Of a DNA stretch of 58,953 nt, positions 38,154 through 45,704 are shown one piece after another. The notes under the pieces were generated by a model. The model saw only the letters and a list, made by a program, of their open reading frames with translations. It ran no database searches and was not told the origin of the DNA. The DNA lies in NCBI RefSeq assembly GCF_003660455.1, contig NZ_QZVR01000031.1:1-58953 (forward strand). Direction: 5' to 3'. The DNA is from Nocardioides ferulae. Its GTDB lineage: Bacteria; Actinomycetota; Actinomycetes; Propionibacteriales; Nocardioidaceae. A program made the position numbers and the translations under genes. Each line of letters opens with the position of its first letter. Within the stretch, counting starts at the first letter, position 1.

Positions 38154-38614
38154 GAGATGCCGCGCTTGCGCAGCAGCGCCTCGATGTCGTCGAGCTCGGG
38201 GTCGCCGGAGGGGGTCGGAGTCCTGCCGCGGCCCTTGGTGCCGCTGTCGAGCTCACCGGGACCGGCGCTCTCGCCCGACCGCTTCCCCGTGCTCCCTCGC
38301 GCGACCGCCTTGGGACCACCGCCGATGCCGCGCGCGGCCAGCGCCCCGGCGACCACGAAGAGCACCACGGACACACCGGCCAGGACCACGCCGCCCCACA
38401 CCAGGGGGTTGAAGGCGAGTGAGACCGCCCAGTCGGTGACCGCGTCGGCGATGCGGGTGAACATCCGCAGCGTCTTGGTCAGGTAGGCGGCGAGCGGCAG
38501 CAGCGTGAAGGCCGCACCGCGCAGTCCGGAGACCAGGCCCCGGTGCCGGAAGGCGTACCAGGTCCAGGCCCCGCCGAGCAGGGTGAGGGTCAGCGTGAGT
38601 GCTCCCCAGGTCAC
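38150..38614 (-). CDS. Small membrane protein with charged C-terminal tail
   Basis: Product of 154 aa with three predicted membrane segments (about 3-20, 31-48 and 70-97). A hydrophilic Gly/Ser/Lys-rich tail ends in the acidic-basic helix DIEALLRKRGIS. GTG 38614 was chosen because GGAGGGG lies 8 nt upstream; GTG 38623 falls on the Shine-Dalgarno itself. Homologues of this pattern are common in actinobacteria, without known function. First gene of the operon leading to the PLP enzyme and the kinase. Confidence 0.8.
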   Translation of the reverse strand: MTWGALTLTLTLLGGAWTWYAFRHRGLVSGLRGAAFTLLPLAAYLTKTLRMFTRIADAVTDWAVSLAFNPLVWGGVVLAGVSVVLFVVAGALAARGIGGGPKAVARGSTGKRSGESAGPGELDSGTKGRGRTPTPSGDPELDDIEALLRKRGIS

Positions 38615-38677
38615 GTCGTCCACCCCTCCAGCGTCCCACACCGCGCCCGCGCCGGGGGCATGCGCGACGATGGGGGC

Positions 38678-39187
38678 ATGGTGCAGCCGCCGCGACAGTT
38701 GCAGGGCCCGGCGTTCCCCGACGACCGGGGCGACGCCGACCCGGTGTTGGCCGCCGCGCTGGCGGCCTACGCCGCGGACCCGAGCCGGTACGCCGACGCG
38801 CTGGCGGCGCTGCAGCCGACCAGGCTGCTGGTGCCCGTCGTTGCGGTCCTCGGCGAGGTGGAGACCGGCCCCGACGGGTTGGCCCGGGAGAAGTCCAGCG
38901 ACATGGCGGCGGTGCTGCTCACCGGCGCCGACGGGCGCACCGCATTGCTGGCGTTCACCTCGCTGGAGACCATGCACGCGTGGAACCCGGACGCCCGTCC
39001 GGCGCCGGTGACCGCCTCACTGGCGGCCCTGTCGGCGGTCCAGCAGGAGGCGGCCGCACTGCTGGTCGACGTCGCCGGGCCGGCGCGGCTGGTGGTGGAG
39101 GGCGACGACCTGCGGGCCCTGGCCGCCGGCTGGCGGCTGGTCCGCGTCGGCGAGCGCCTCGGCTGGATTGGGCCTGCGGAGCGATGA
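38678..39187 (+). CDS. SseB-like protein
   Basis: Product of 169 aa matching the SseB N-terminal domain family: DPVLAAALAAYAADPSRYADALAAL, LLVPVVAVLGE and ALLAFTSLETMHAW. It lies upstream of infC, a placement often seen in actinobacteria. Role unknown. ATG 38678 (followed by GTG) was chosen as the start nearest the conserved region. GACGAT lies six bases before it, which would again be a leaderless geometry. Confidence 0.83.
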   Translation: MVQPPRQLQGPAFPDDRGDADPVLAAALAAYAADPSRYADALAALQPTRLLVPVVAVLGEVETGPDGLAREKSSDMAAVLLTGADGRTALLAFTSLETMHAWNPDARPAPVTASLAALSAVQQEAAALLVDVAGPARLVVEGDDLRALAAGWRLVRVGERLGWIGPAER

Positions 39188-39498
39188 TCGGCTAGCATCG
39201 CGTGTTGACCGATCAGTTCCGCCGTGCCCGCACGACGGGAAGGATCCACAAGCGGGGCCGCCATGTGCGTCTCCCACCCGCATCGATCGCCGTCCAGCAC
39301 CACCGGGCACAGGTCGTCGGGTCCGGTCCCGAGGTGGACGCCGATCCCTGGCGACCATCCCGGCGGTGCGACACCCCAGGTCGGGTGACGTGTCATGACT
39401 GGCTCCCGCTTGCGACGGCGGGAGCCTTCGTCGATTTCGGGCCGAGTGGGCCCGAGACGCGGTGATCTTCCGACAGAGCACGCCAACCAGGAGGACAC
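39188..39498 (+). promoter_or_regulatory. infC promoter and long structured leader
   Basis: This 311-nt stretch holds no convincing gene. TAGCAT (39193-39198) is a plausible -10, with TTGGGC (39168-39173) as a weak -35. The resulting leader of nearly 300 nt contains a strong hairpin (39401-39426) and a second stem, CGGGCC (39438-39443) with GGCCCG (39449-39454), just before the infC Shine-Dalgarno. An 87-codon open frame from GTG 39202 and a shorter one from ATG 39262 exist but look like chance. The build suggests attenuation or ribosomal-protein feedback on infC-rpmI-rplT. Confidence 0.55.
39401..39426 (+). terminator. Attenuator-like hairpin in the infC leader
   Basis: A perfect 9-bp stem, GGCTCCCGC with GCGGGAGCC, and an 8-nt loop (39410-39417). 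A T-containing but not T-rich stretch follows (TTCGTCGATTTC). It lies 72 bp before the infC start and could act as an intrinsic attenuator. Confidence 0.5.
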
Positions 39499-40182
39499 AT
39501 CAGCACCGAGCTTCGTATCAACGACCGGATCCGGGTTTCCGAGGTCCGCCTCGTCGGACCCAACGGCGAGACCGTCGGCATCGTTCCCACCGCCGACGCG
39601 CTCCGGCTCGCGCAGGAGGCCGACCTCGACCTGGTCGAGGTGGCGCCGACGGCGCGTCCGCCGGTCTGCAAGCTCATGGACTACGGGAAGTTCAAGTACG
39701 AGAACGCCCAGAAGGCCCGCGAGGCGCGTCGCAACCAGACGAACGTGATCATCAAGGAGATGAAGCTTCGTCCCAAGATCGACGCCCACGACTACGAGAC
39801 CAAGAAGGGTCACGTGGTCCGCTTCCTCAAGGCCGGCGACAAGGTGAAGATCACGATCATGTTCCGCGGTCGTGAGCAGCACCGTCCCGAGCTGGGCTTC
39901 CGGCTGCTGCAGCGCCTTGCCGAGGACGTCGCCGAGCTCGGCTTCGTCGAGTCCTCGCCCAAGCAGGACGGCCGCAACATGATCATGGTGCTCGGCCCGC
40001 ACAAGAAGAAGGCCGACGCCAAGATCGAGATGCAGGCGGCCAAGGAGGCCAAGGCCACCGAGCGCGACGCCGAGCGTGCCGCCGAGCAGGCCGAGCGCGA
40101 CGCCGCGCACGCGGCCGGCCCGGTCGCGAAGAAGAAGGAGCGTGGCCGGTCCGAGAACCTCGATCCCGAGATCGAGGCCTGA
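39499..40182 (+). CDS. infC: Translation initiation factor IF-3, AUC start codon
   Basis: IF-3 prevents 50S joining and proofreads the start codon on the 30S subunit. Reading from ATC 39499 gives 227 aa. The N-terminal domain is STELRINDRIRVSEVRLVG, followed by VDLVEVAPTARPPVCKLMDYGK-type linker residues, and the C-terminal domain contains MKLRPKIDAHDY and FRGREQ. An Ala/Glu/Lys-rich tail of about 45 residues is typical of actinobacteria. AGGAGG (39489-39494) lies 4 nt before the ATC, and no ATG, GTG or TTG occurs in frame before residue 48. A start beginning inside the domain is impossible. Rare start codons on infC allow IF-3 to repress itself. Confidence 0.93.
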   Translation: MSTELRINDRIRVSEVRLVGPNGETVGIVPTADALRLAQEADLDLVEVAPTARPPVCKLMDYGKFKYENAQKAREARRNQTNVIIKEMKLRPKIDAHDYETKKGHVVRFLKAGDKVKITIMFRGREQHRPELGFRLLQRLAEDVAELGFVESSPKQDGRNMIMVLGPHKKKADAKIEMQAAKEAKATERDAERAAEQAERDAAHAAGPVAKKKERGRSENLDPEIEA

Positions 40183-40234
40183 CCCGGTCCGCACGAGCAG
40201 ACCACGGGTGGTCCCCGCCGGGACCGCCCCCGTG

Positions 40235-40250
40235 GCGGGGCGCGCCCCGC
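40235..40250. repeat. Palindrome in the infC-rpmI gap
   Basis: GCGGGGCGCGCCCCGC is a perfect 16-bp palindrome. It is preceded by another stem, GGTGGTCCC with GGGACCGCC (40207-40228). Both lie in the 98-bp gap before rpmI. They may be processing sites or a partial terminator that sets the infC to ribosomal-protein ratio. Confidence 0.4.
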
Positions 40251-40280
40251 ACACCCGCTGGACGAGAAGAGAGAGCAGAG

Positions 40281-40475
40281 ATGCCGAAGAACAAGACGCA
40301 CTCCGGAGCGAGCAAGCGCTTCCGGGTGACCGGGTCGGGCAAGATCCGGCGCCAGAAGGCCGGCATGCGCCACAACCTGGAGAGCAAGCCCTCCAAGGTC
40401 ACCCGGCGCCTGTCCGGCACCACCGAGGTCGCCAAGGCCGACGTGAAGCGCGCCAAGAAGATGCTGGGTCTCTGA
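40281..40475 (+). CDS. rpmI: 50S ribosomal protein L35
   Basis: Small basic ribosomal protein of 64 aa: MPKNKTHSGASKRFRVTGSG, KIRRQKAGMRHNLESK and a C-terminal KKMLGL. Full length and intact. ATG 40281 follows AGAGAGCAGAG. Middle gene of the conserved infC-rpmI-rplT set. Confidence 0.97.
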   Translation: MPKNKTHSGASKRFRVTGSGKIRRQKAGMRHNLESKPSKVTRRLSGTTEVAKADVKRAKKMLGL

Positions 40476-40508
40476 CCCCACCGACCCCGCCGGTCGGCCC
40501 GGCAGGGC

Positions 40509-40522
40509 GACGCGAGAGCGTC
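40509..40522 (+). promoter_or_regulatory. GNRA-capped hairpin before rplT
   Basis: GACGC (40509-40513) pairs with GCGTC (40518-40522) around a GAGA tetraloop, 51 bp before the rplT start. It is a stable small stem and a possible site for L20 feedback or RNA processing. The assignment is speculative. Confidence 0.3.
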
Positions 40523-40573
40523 CGCTCCGCCCCGAGACCCCGGCACCCGAACTGAGCACCAAGGAGTAAGACA

Positions 40574-40966
40574 GTGGCACGCGTCAAGCGGGCAGTGAAC
40601 GCCCAGAAGAAGCGCCGTACGACCCTCGAGCGGGCCAGCGGCTACCGCGGTCAGCGCTCGCGCCTGTACCGCAAGGCCAAGGAGCAGGTCACCCACTCGC
40701 TGGTCTACAGCTACAACGACCGGCGCAAGAACAAGGGCAACTTCCGCAAGCTGTGGATCCAGCGCATCAACGCGGCCGCCCGCGCCCAGGGGATGACCTA
40801 CAACCGGTTCATCCAGGGCCTGAACCTGGCCGGTGTCGAGGTCGACCGCAAGATCCTCGCCGACCTGGCCGTCAACGACATCGCCGCGTTCAACGCGCTC
40901 GTCGAGACCGCGCGGGCCGCGCTGCCCGAGGACGTCAACGCCCCCAAGACGGAGGCCTCGGCCTGA
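40574..40966 (+). CDS. rplT: 50S ribosomal protein L20
   Basis: Early-assembly 23S rRNA-binding protein of 130 aa. It starts MARVKRAVNAQKKRRTTLE and contains GYRGQRSRLYRKAKEQ and LWIQRINAAARAQGMTYNRF. GTG 40574 follows AAGGAG. The last about 12 residues (PEDVNAPKTEAS) form a short acidic tail. The 3' end adjoins the rRNA methyltransferase gene. Confidence 0.97.
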   Translation: MARVKRAVNAQKKRRTTLERASGYRGQRSRLYRKAKEQVTHSLVYSYNDRRKNKGNFRKLWIQRINAAARAQGMTYNRFIQGLNLAGVEVDRKILADLAVNDIAAFNALVETARAALPEDVNAPKTEASA

Positions 40967-40977
40967 ACACCACCCCG

Positions 40978-41769
40978 TTGACTGCGGGCAACGCCCGCGT
41001 CAAGGAGGCGCGCAAGCTCAGCCGCCGCTCGGCCCGTTCCGAGCGGCGGCTGTTCCTTGCCGACGGCCCGAAGGCCGTCGAGGGGGCGTTGGGCGTCCCC
41101 GGCTGCCCGGTCGAGGTCTTCGCCACCGAGTCCGCCACCGACCAGCAGCCAGCCCTGGCGTCCGCCGCCGCCGCGGCCGGCGTGCCCTGGACCGTCGTCG
41201 ACGACCGGGCACTCGCCTCGCTGAGCGACTCCGTCACCCCGGCCGGTGTGGTCGCCGTCTGCCGGTTCCTCGACCGGCCCCTGGACACGCTCCTCGAGCG
41301 GTCCCCTCGCCTGGTCGCGGTCTGTGCGGACGTGCGGGACCCCGGCAATGCCGGCACGGTGATCCGCACCGCCGACGCCGCCGGCGCCGATCTGGTCGTG
41401 CTCGCCGGCACCTCGGTCGACCCGTACAACCCCAAGACCGTGCGCGCCACCGTGGGCAGCCTGTTCCACCTGCCGGTGGCGGTCGCGCCCGACCCGGCCG
41501 CCGTCGTACGCAGCCTGCGCGAGGCCGGGTTGGCCGTCCTCGCCACCGCGGGCGCCGGCGAGGTCGACCTCTTCGAGGCCGACGCTCTGCTCGATGCGCC
41601 CACGGCCTGGCTGTTCGGCAACGAGGCCCACGGGCTGCCCGGCGAGCTGGCCTCCCTGGCCGACCACCGGGTGCGCATCCCGCTGCTGGGCCGCGCCGAG
41701 AGCCTCAACCTCTCGACCGCTGCCGCGGTCTGCCTCTACGCCTCCGCGAAGGTGCAACGCGGCCGCTGA
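40978..41769 (+). CDS. SpoU/TrmH-family RNA 2'-O-methyltransferase
   Basis: Product of about 263 aa. An N-terminal substrate-binding domain (about 1-105) has NARVKEARKLSRRSARSERRLFLADG. The SPOUT knot has ADVRDPGNAGTVIRTADAAGAD (motif 1), LFGNEAHGLP (motif 2) and IPLLGRAESLNLSTAAAV (motif 3). It probably methylates 23S rRNA ribose. The start is uncertain: TTG 40978 was used. CTG 40963 lies 7 nt after GGAGG and overlaps the rplT stop (CTGA), so it may be the true start and would add five residues. Linkage with rplT is common. Confidence 0.9.
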   Translation: MTAGNARVKEARKLSRRSARSERRLFLADGPKAVEGALGVPGCPVEVFATESATDQQPALASAAAAAGVPWTVVDDRALASLSDSVTPAGVVAVCRFLDRPLDTLLERSPRLVAVCADVRDPGNAGTVIRTADAAGADLVVLAGTSVDPYNPKTVRATVGSLFHLPVAVAPDPAAVVRSLREAGLAVLATAGAGEVDLFEADALLDAPTAWLFGNEAHGLPGELASLADHRVRIPLLGRAESLNLSTAAAVCLYASAKVQRGR

Positions 41770-41775
41770 GAACGG

Positions 41776-43389
41776 TCAGTAGCCGTTGCCGCGGACCGCG
41801 TGCCACCGCTCGCCCCTGCGGACGACGCGCACGAAGACCCACCGCTGCCCGTTGCGGAACTGGAACTCCGTGGGCTCCTCGCCCATCAGGGCGTCGACCT
41901 CGGCACAGCGACCGCGCGCCGGCATCCGGACCCGGTCGATGGTGCGCCACCGCTCTCCATCGTGTGCCTGTAGACGGCTGGGCCAGCCGCGGTCTCCGCG
42001 TCCGGCGTGCAGCCGCACCACCTCGTCGGGGCCGGTGGGGAAGACGACCTCGCAACGGCCCGGGGCGCCCACCGGCAGCCGGACCACTCCGGACGGGGAG
42101 ACCACCGTGGTCCGCCGGGCTTGCGGGGCGGCCACCGGTGTGCCGCCTCGTCCGACGGCGAGCGGCTTGCCGCGCAGCGGCACGCTCACCCAGGAGACCG
42201 AGTCATGGCTGAGCAGCGCCCTGGTGTGGCCGGATGGTCCGCAACTCATCACCAGCTGGTGCACCGGGCGGAGGGCTCCGCCGGTCGTCCCCGCCCAGCG
42301 GCAGTCCGGCGAGCCGTGGTCGTAGACCACCCCGGGTGGGCCCCAGACCTGGGCCTCGGCGTCGTACAGCTGCGCCTTCAGTCGCTGGCCGTCGGGGCTG
42401 CCGATCGCCACCATGGGTCCGTTGCGGGCCCAAGAGAACACCGTGTGCATCGTGGAGGGCCGGAAACCGTGCTCGACCAGGCCGGGCGCATGGCTCGGCG
42501 CCACCTGCACCAGCCGCCAGGGCGACGTCTCGTCGTCACGCCCGATCACGAACGTGTCGGCAGGGGACCAGAAGACTCCCTCGACCCGGGTGCTGGAGAG
42601 GCCGACCATCCTCAGCTCCGTGCACCCGAGACGATGGCCGGGAGCCGGGTCGACGGCATCGGTGGTGACCGCGCCGTCCGGGTCGAGACCGTGAACACCG
42701 ATCACGCACCGGCGGGGACGGTCCGCCGCCGGCTCGGCGCCCAGCACGGTGACCGTGCCGTCGTCGGCGACCACCGCCGTCGGGTCGCCGGAGTCGTAGT
42801 CGTAGGTCGTGCTCTGCAGCGGTGCGAAGCCGGTGCCGGCCGACCAGCGCACGACGTCACCGTGCCCTCCGGCCAGCCATACCGCGTGCTCCCCGCTCGG
42901 TGAGATGCCAGGAGAGAGGTAGGCCTCGCCCGGCAGCGTCTGCCGTGCCCAGGTGTCGAGGTCCTGCGAGACGAGGGCAACCGATTCGGCCGGTGCCTGG
43001 TCCTCGGACCAGTTGGAGTCGCACTCCAGCAGCAGCGCGACCCCGCCGCCCGAGGTGCGTCCGTTCAGGGCGCCGCACTCGATGCCAGGCTCCTGGTGGA
43101 GCACCTCCGGCTCGGCCCAGGCGCCGGTCGCAGCATCCTGGCGCTGGATCATCACCCGCTTCAGGCTCGGCGCGCCCACCGCGATCCTGCCGGTGCCGGG
43201 CACGTCGAACACCTGCGTCGGGATCGTGCGGTAGCGGATCGGGCCGTCGCCGGTGGCGCTCTCCTCACCGGACGCCGCCCCGCTGCCGGCCACCGCGGTC
43301 CAGGCCGTCGTCAGCCCGAGGGCGAGCGCGGTCGTCGCGGCTGCGTACCTGGTCCGCGACCGGGCTCGTGAACGGTCGTTCGTGGTCAT
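41776..43389 (-). CDS. Secreted protein, possibly beta-propeller-like
   Basis: Product of 537 aa with a Sec-type signal peptide: basic MTTNDRSRARSRTR, a hydrophobic stretch (about 16-36) and likely cleavage after AVAGSGAA. The mature part has many short beta-strand-like segments with Ser/Trp-Ala motifs (SPSGEHAVWLAG, PWRLVQVAPS) and about eight Cys, reminiscent of repeated propeller blades. I recognise no enzyme signature. ATG 43389 follows AGGAG. It is divergent from the histidine kinase, with 61 bp between starts. Confidence 0.75.
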   Translation of the reverse strand: MTTNDRSRARSRTRYAAATTALALGLTTAWTAVAGSGAASGEESATGDGPIRYRTIPTQVFDVPGTGRIAVGAPSLKRVMIQRQDAATGAWAEPEVLHQEPGIECGALNGRTSGGGVALLLECDSNWSEDQAPAESVALVSQDLDTWARQTLPGEAYLSPGISPSGEHAVWLAGGHGDVVRWSAGTGFAPLQSTTYDYDSGDPTAVVADDGTVTVLGAEPAADRPRRCVIGVHGLDPDGAVTTDAVDPAPGHRLGCTELRMVGLSSTRVEGVFWSPADTFVIGRDDETSPWRLVQVAPSHAPGLVEHGFRPSTMHTVFSWARNGPMVAIGSPDGQRLKAQLYDAEAQVWGPPGVVYDHGSPDCRWAGTTGGALRPVHQLVMSCGPSGHTRALLSHDSVSWVSVPLRGKPLAVGRGGTPVAAPQARRTTVVSPSGVVRLPVGAPGRCEVVFPTGPDEVVRLHAGRGDRGWPSRLQAHDGERWRTIDRVRMPARGRCAEVDALMGEEPTEFQFRNGQRWVFVRVVRRGERWHAVRGNGY

Positions 43390-43437
43390 GGTGCTCCTGT
43401 CGCGAGGCGAACCCGGCACTGGTCCGGACCACCACCG

Positions 43438-43443
43438 TAGGCT
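43438..43443 (+). promoter_or_regulatory. -10 element of a leaderless promoter (histidine kinase)
   Basis: TAGGCT, then seven bases, then GTG 43451. There is no Shine-Dalgarno, consistent with leaderless translation. Confidence 0.6.
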
Positions 43444-43450
43444 GTGCGCC

Positions 43451-44512
43451 GTGGACCGGGACCTCGCCAGCGCTCGAGAGCTCGCCGATGCCCTGCCCGA
43501 CGGGGTGGTCGTGGCCGATGCCGAGGGGCGCGTGACGCTGGTGTCCGCGGTCGCGGCGCGGATGCTCGGGACCGACCCGGACGCCGGCCTGGGGGAGCCG
43601 CTCGTCGACGTCCTCGCGCTCCAGGACCAGGAAGGCCGGGCATGGTGCGCCTGCAACCGCCCCTACGAGGGGTTGAGCACGCGGTCCGCGATCCCGGAGC
43701 AGTCCTGGCTGCTGCCCAACGGCACCGAGGTGCTGGTCGTCGCCCGGCTGCACCGCGACGGCCCCGGTGCACCGGTGCACCGGGTCGCGGTGACCCTGCG
43801 CTCCGGGCGCGGCCGGGCCCGCCTGGACCGGGAGCGCTCCGACCTGGTCGCCACCGTGGCCCATGAGCTGCGCTCGCCGCTCACCGGGGTCAAGGGCTTC
43901 GTGCAGGCGATGCTGAACCGCTGGGAGAAGCTCAGCGACGAGCAGAAGAAGCTGATGCTGACCACGGTGAGCAGCGACTCGGACCGGCTGAGCCGCCTGA
44001 TCGCCGAGCTGCTCGACGTCGCCCGCATCGACACCGGCCGGCTGCAGATGCACGCCCGCCCCTCCGACGCCGCTGTGCTGGTGGGGCGCATCGTCGACTC
44101 GGTGCAGGCCAGCACCAGCCGGGCCGTCGAGCTTCGGGCCTCCGCAGAGCTGCCTCAGATCGTCGTCGACCCCGACAAGTTCACCCAAGTCGTCACCAAC
44201 CTCGTCGAGAACGGCGTCCGGCACGGCGAGGGCACCGTCTCGGTGCTGCTCGAGCCGCAGCCGGCGGACGCCGACCACTCGGGGGTGCGGATCACCGTCG
44301 ACGACGAGGGCGACGGCATCCCACCCGACCTGCGGCGGCGGGTCTTCACCAAGTTCTGGCGCGGCGGCGCGCGGGGCGGCTCGGGGCTGGGGCTCTACCT
44401 GGTCAACGGGCTGGTGCGCGCTCATGGCGGCACTGTCACCATCGGCGACGCGCCCGGCGGTGGAGCCCGCGTGGTCACCACCTGGCCCGCAGAGGCCAAT
44501 CGGAGCGAGTGA
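43451..44512 (+). CDS. Orphan sensor histidine kinase with PAS-like input domain
   Basis: Kinase of 353 aa with no membrane helix, so probably cytosolic. The N-terminal PAS-like domain (about 8-110) begins LADALPDGVVVADAEGRVTLVS and includes CACN. HisKA has the phospho-acceptor His138 in VATVAHELRSPLTG. HATPase motifs are N-box NLVENGVRHGEG, G1 DEGDGIPP and G2 GGSGLGLYLV. No response regulator is adjacent. The next gene, 3 bp downstream, encodes an exported protein, and a secreted protein is divergent. A sensory link with the envelope is possible but unproven. Confidence 0.9.
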   Translation: MDRDLASARELADALPDGVVVADAEGRVTLVSAVAARMLGTDPDAGLGEPLVDVLALQDQEGRAWCACNRPYEGLSTRSAIPEQSWLLPNGTEVLVVARLHRDGPGAPVHRVAVTLRSGRGRARLDRERSDLVATVAHELRSPLTGVKGFVQAMLNRWEKLSDEQKKLMLTTVSSDSDRLSRLIAELLDVARIDTGRLQMHARPSDAAVLVGRIVDSVQASTSRAVELRASAELPQIVVDPDKFTQVVTNLVENGVRHGEGTVSVLLEPQPADADHSGVRITVDDEGDGIPPDLRRRVFTKFWRGGARGGSGLGLYLVNGLVRAHGGTVTIGDAPGGGARVVTTWPAEANRSE

Positions 44513-44515
44513 GCC

Positions 44516-45559
44516 GTGACCGTGGCGGCTGCGCCGGGCTTCGGACTCCCACGGCTTCTCTCGGTCGGGGGGTGCCTCCTGCTCTGCGCGCTGCTGGCCG
44601 GGGGCTGCGACGCGGACGAACAGGCCGGCGGCTCGGAGGCGTCCGGCATCGCCGCGCTCTCGGGCGTGCGCGACGCGTTCGTCGGCGAGCAGGAGGTCGA
44701 GGACGGCGCCTTCGAGGAGGTGGTGCGGGTCGACCTCGAGCCCGATGCGACCGCTGCGGAGGTCAGCGCGGTCCTGGCCACGATCGCTGACCGGGGGCCC
44801 TGGCTCAGCACGGTCTACCTGGGGGCCGGCACGCTCGAGCAACGGTCCGAGGATGTGCTCGACGGCGCCTCGGGCATCTGGAACTTCGAGGACTCCGACG
44901 GCGATCCCGACGAGTGGGCGGACCTCCTGGTCCGGGCCGTCGACGTGCTCGCGCCTGCCCAGGTCGTCGTAGCGGGAGATGCCCAGCATCCGCAGCGTCC
45001 CGAGCTCGACCTCTCTGTCGATAGACCCGATCCCCCCGGCGTCGCGGACGTCGCGGCCGCAGTGGTCGGCGATCCGGTGCTGGCCGGTGTCGACGGGATC
45101 CGGGTGGTGGGCTGGCACCTCGACGACGGCTGGACCAAGCCGGTCGCGACCCTCGCCACGCGCGACGGCCTGGACGCCCGCGACGTCCAGGTGTGGCGCG
45201 ACCTGACCGACGCGGTCGCGCCGGTCCTCGATCCCTCGGTGGCCTGGGGCACGGCCACCGAGCCGGTGGTCTCGGATGTCTCCGTGCTGGTCGGTGCGGC
45301 ACCGGCCGAGGTGGCGCTGACGCTGGAGGTCCCCGGCCGGGTCCCGCCCGCCGAGTTCACGAGTGACCGTCTGGGTGCCCGGGTGTGGCCGCTGCTGCGC
45401 CCCCTGCTCGACGTCCTCTCCGGGATGCCCGGTGCGCGGCTCGCCGTCGTCCAGCGCAACGACCGCTTCCTCGAGCTAACCGTGGGGGAGGAGCCACCGG
45501 CCACCGACCGGCAGGGGCGCACCTGGGCAGCGGAGGCCGCGGCGTACCTCACGCGCTGA
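44516..45559 (+). CDS. Exported, lipoprotein-like protein of unknown function
   Basis: Product of 347 aa with a hydrophobic N-terminal segment (about 10-30) ending LLAGGCD, a near-lipobox. Ala at -3 is atypical, so lipidation is uncertain. The rest is acidic with no family I recognise. GTG 44516 lies 3 bp after the kinase stop, indicating co-transcription. It may be a signal or target of that kinase. The pheS promoter follows 45 bp downstream. Confidence 0.72.
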   Translation: MTVAAAPGFGLPRLLSVGGCLLLCALLAGGCDADEQAGGSEASGIAALSGVRDAFVGEQEVEDGAFEEVVRVDLEPDATAAEVSAVLATIADRGPWLSTVYLGAGTLEQRSEDVLDGASGIWNFEDSDGDPDEWADLLVRAVDVLAPAQVVVAGDAQHPQRPELDLSVDRPDPPGVADVAAAVVGDPVLAGVDGIRVVGWHLDDGWTKPVATLATRDGLDARDVQVWRDLTDAVAPVLDPSVAWGTATEPVVSDVSVLVGAAPAEVALTLEVPGRVPPAEFTSDRLGARVWPLLRPLLDVLSGMPGARLAVVQRNDRFLELTVGEEPPATDRQGRTWAAEAAAYLTR

Positions 45560-45603
45560 GCAGCCGACAGACAACCGGTTCGCCGCCGATGCCCGGCAGT
45601 TCC

Positions 45604-45609
45604 TAGACT
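45604..45609 (+). promoter_or_regulatory. -10 element of the pheST promoter
   Basis: TAGACT about 95 bp before pheS. The leader is GC-rich with several small stems. I see no T-box and no Phe-rich leader peptide, so regulation is not apparent. Confidence 0.5.
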
Positions 45610-45704
45610 TGGCCCGGCGGTGCCCGCGGCGGCACCGGCCACCTGCCAGCTCAGCGACCAGCTCCCGCGCCGACCCGGCGCAGCCCCAGCCCGGAAGGTT
45701 CTCC

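Noticed and set aside
39202..39465. 87-codon open frame in the infC leader
   Set aside because: It begins 3 nt after the putative -10, has no Shine-Dalgarno and resembles no family. The region is better explained as a structured leader.
45560..45704. Possible T-box or Phe-attenuator before pheS
   Set aside because: No T-box sequence, no Phe-codon run and no terminator with a U-tract are present.
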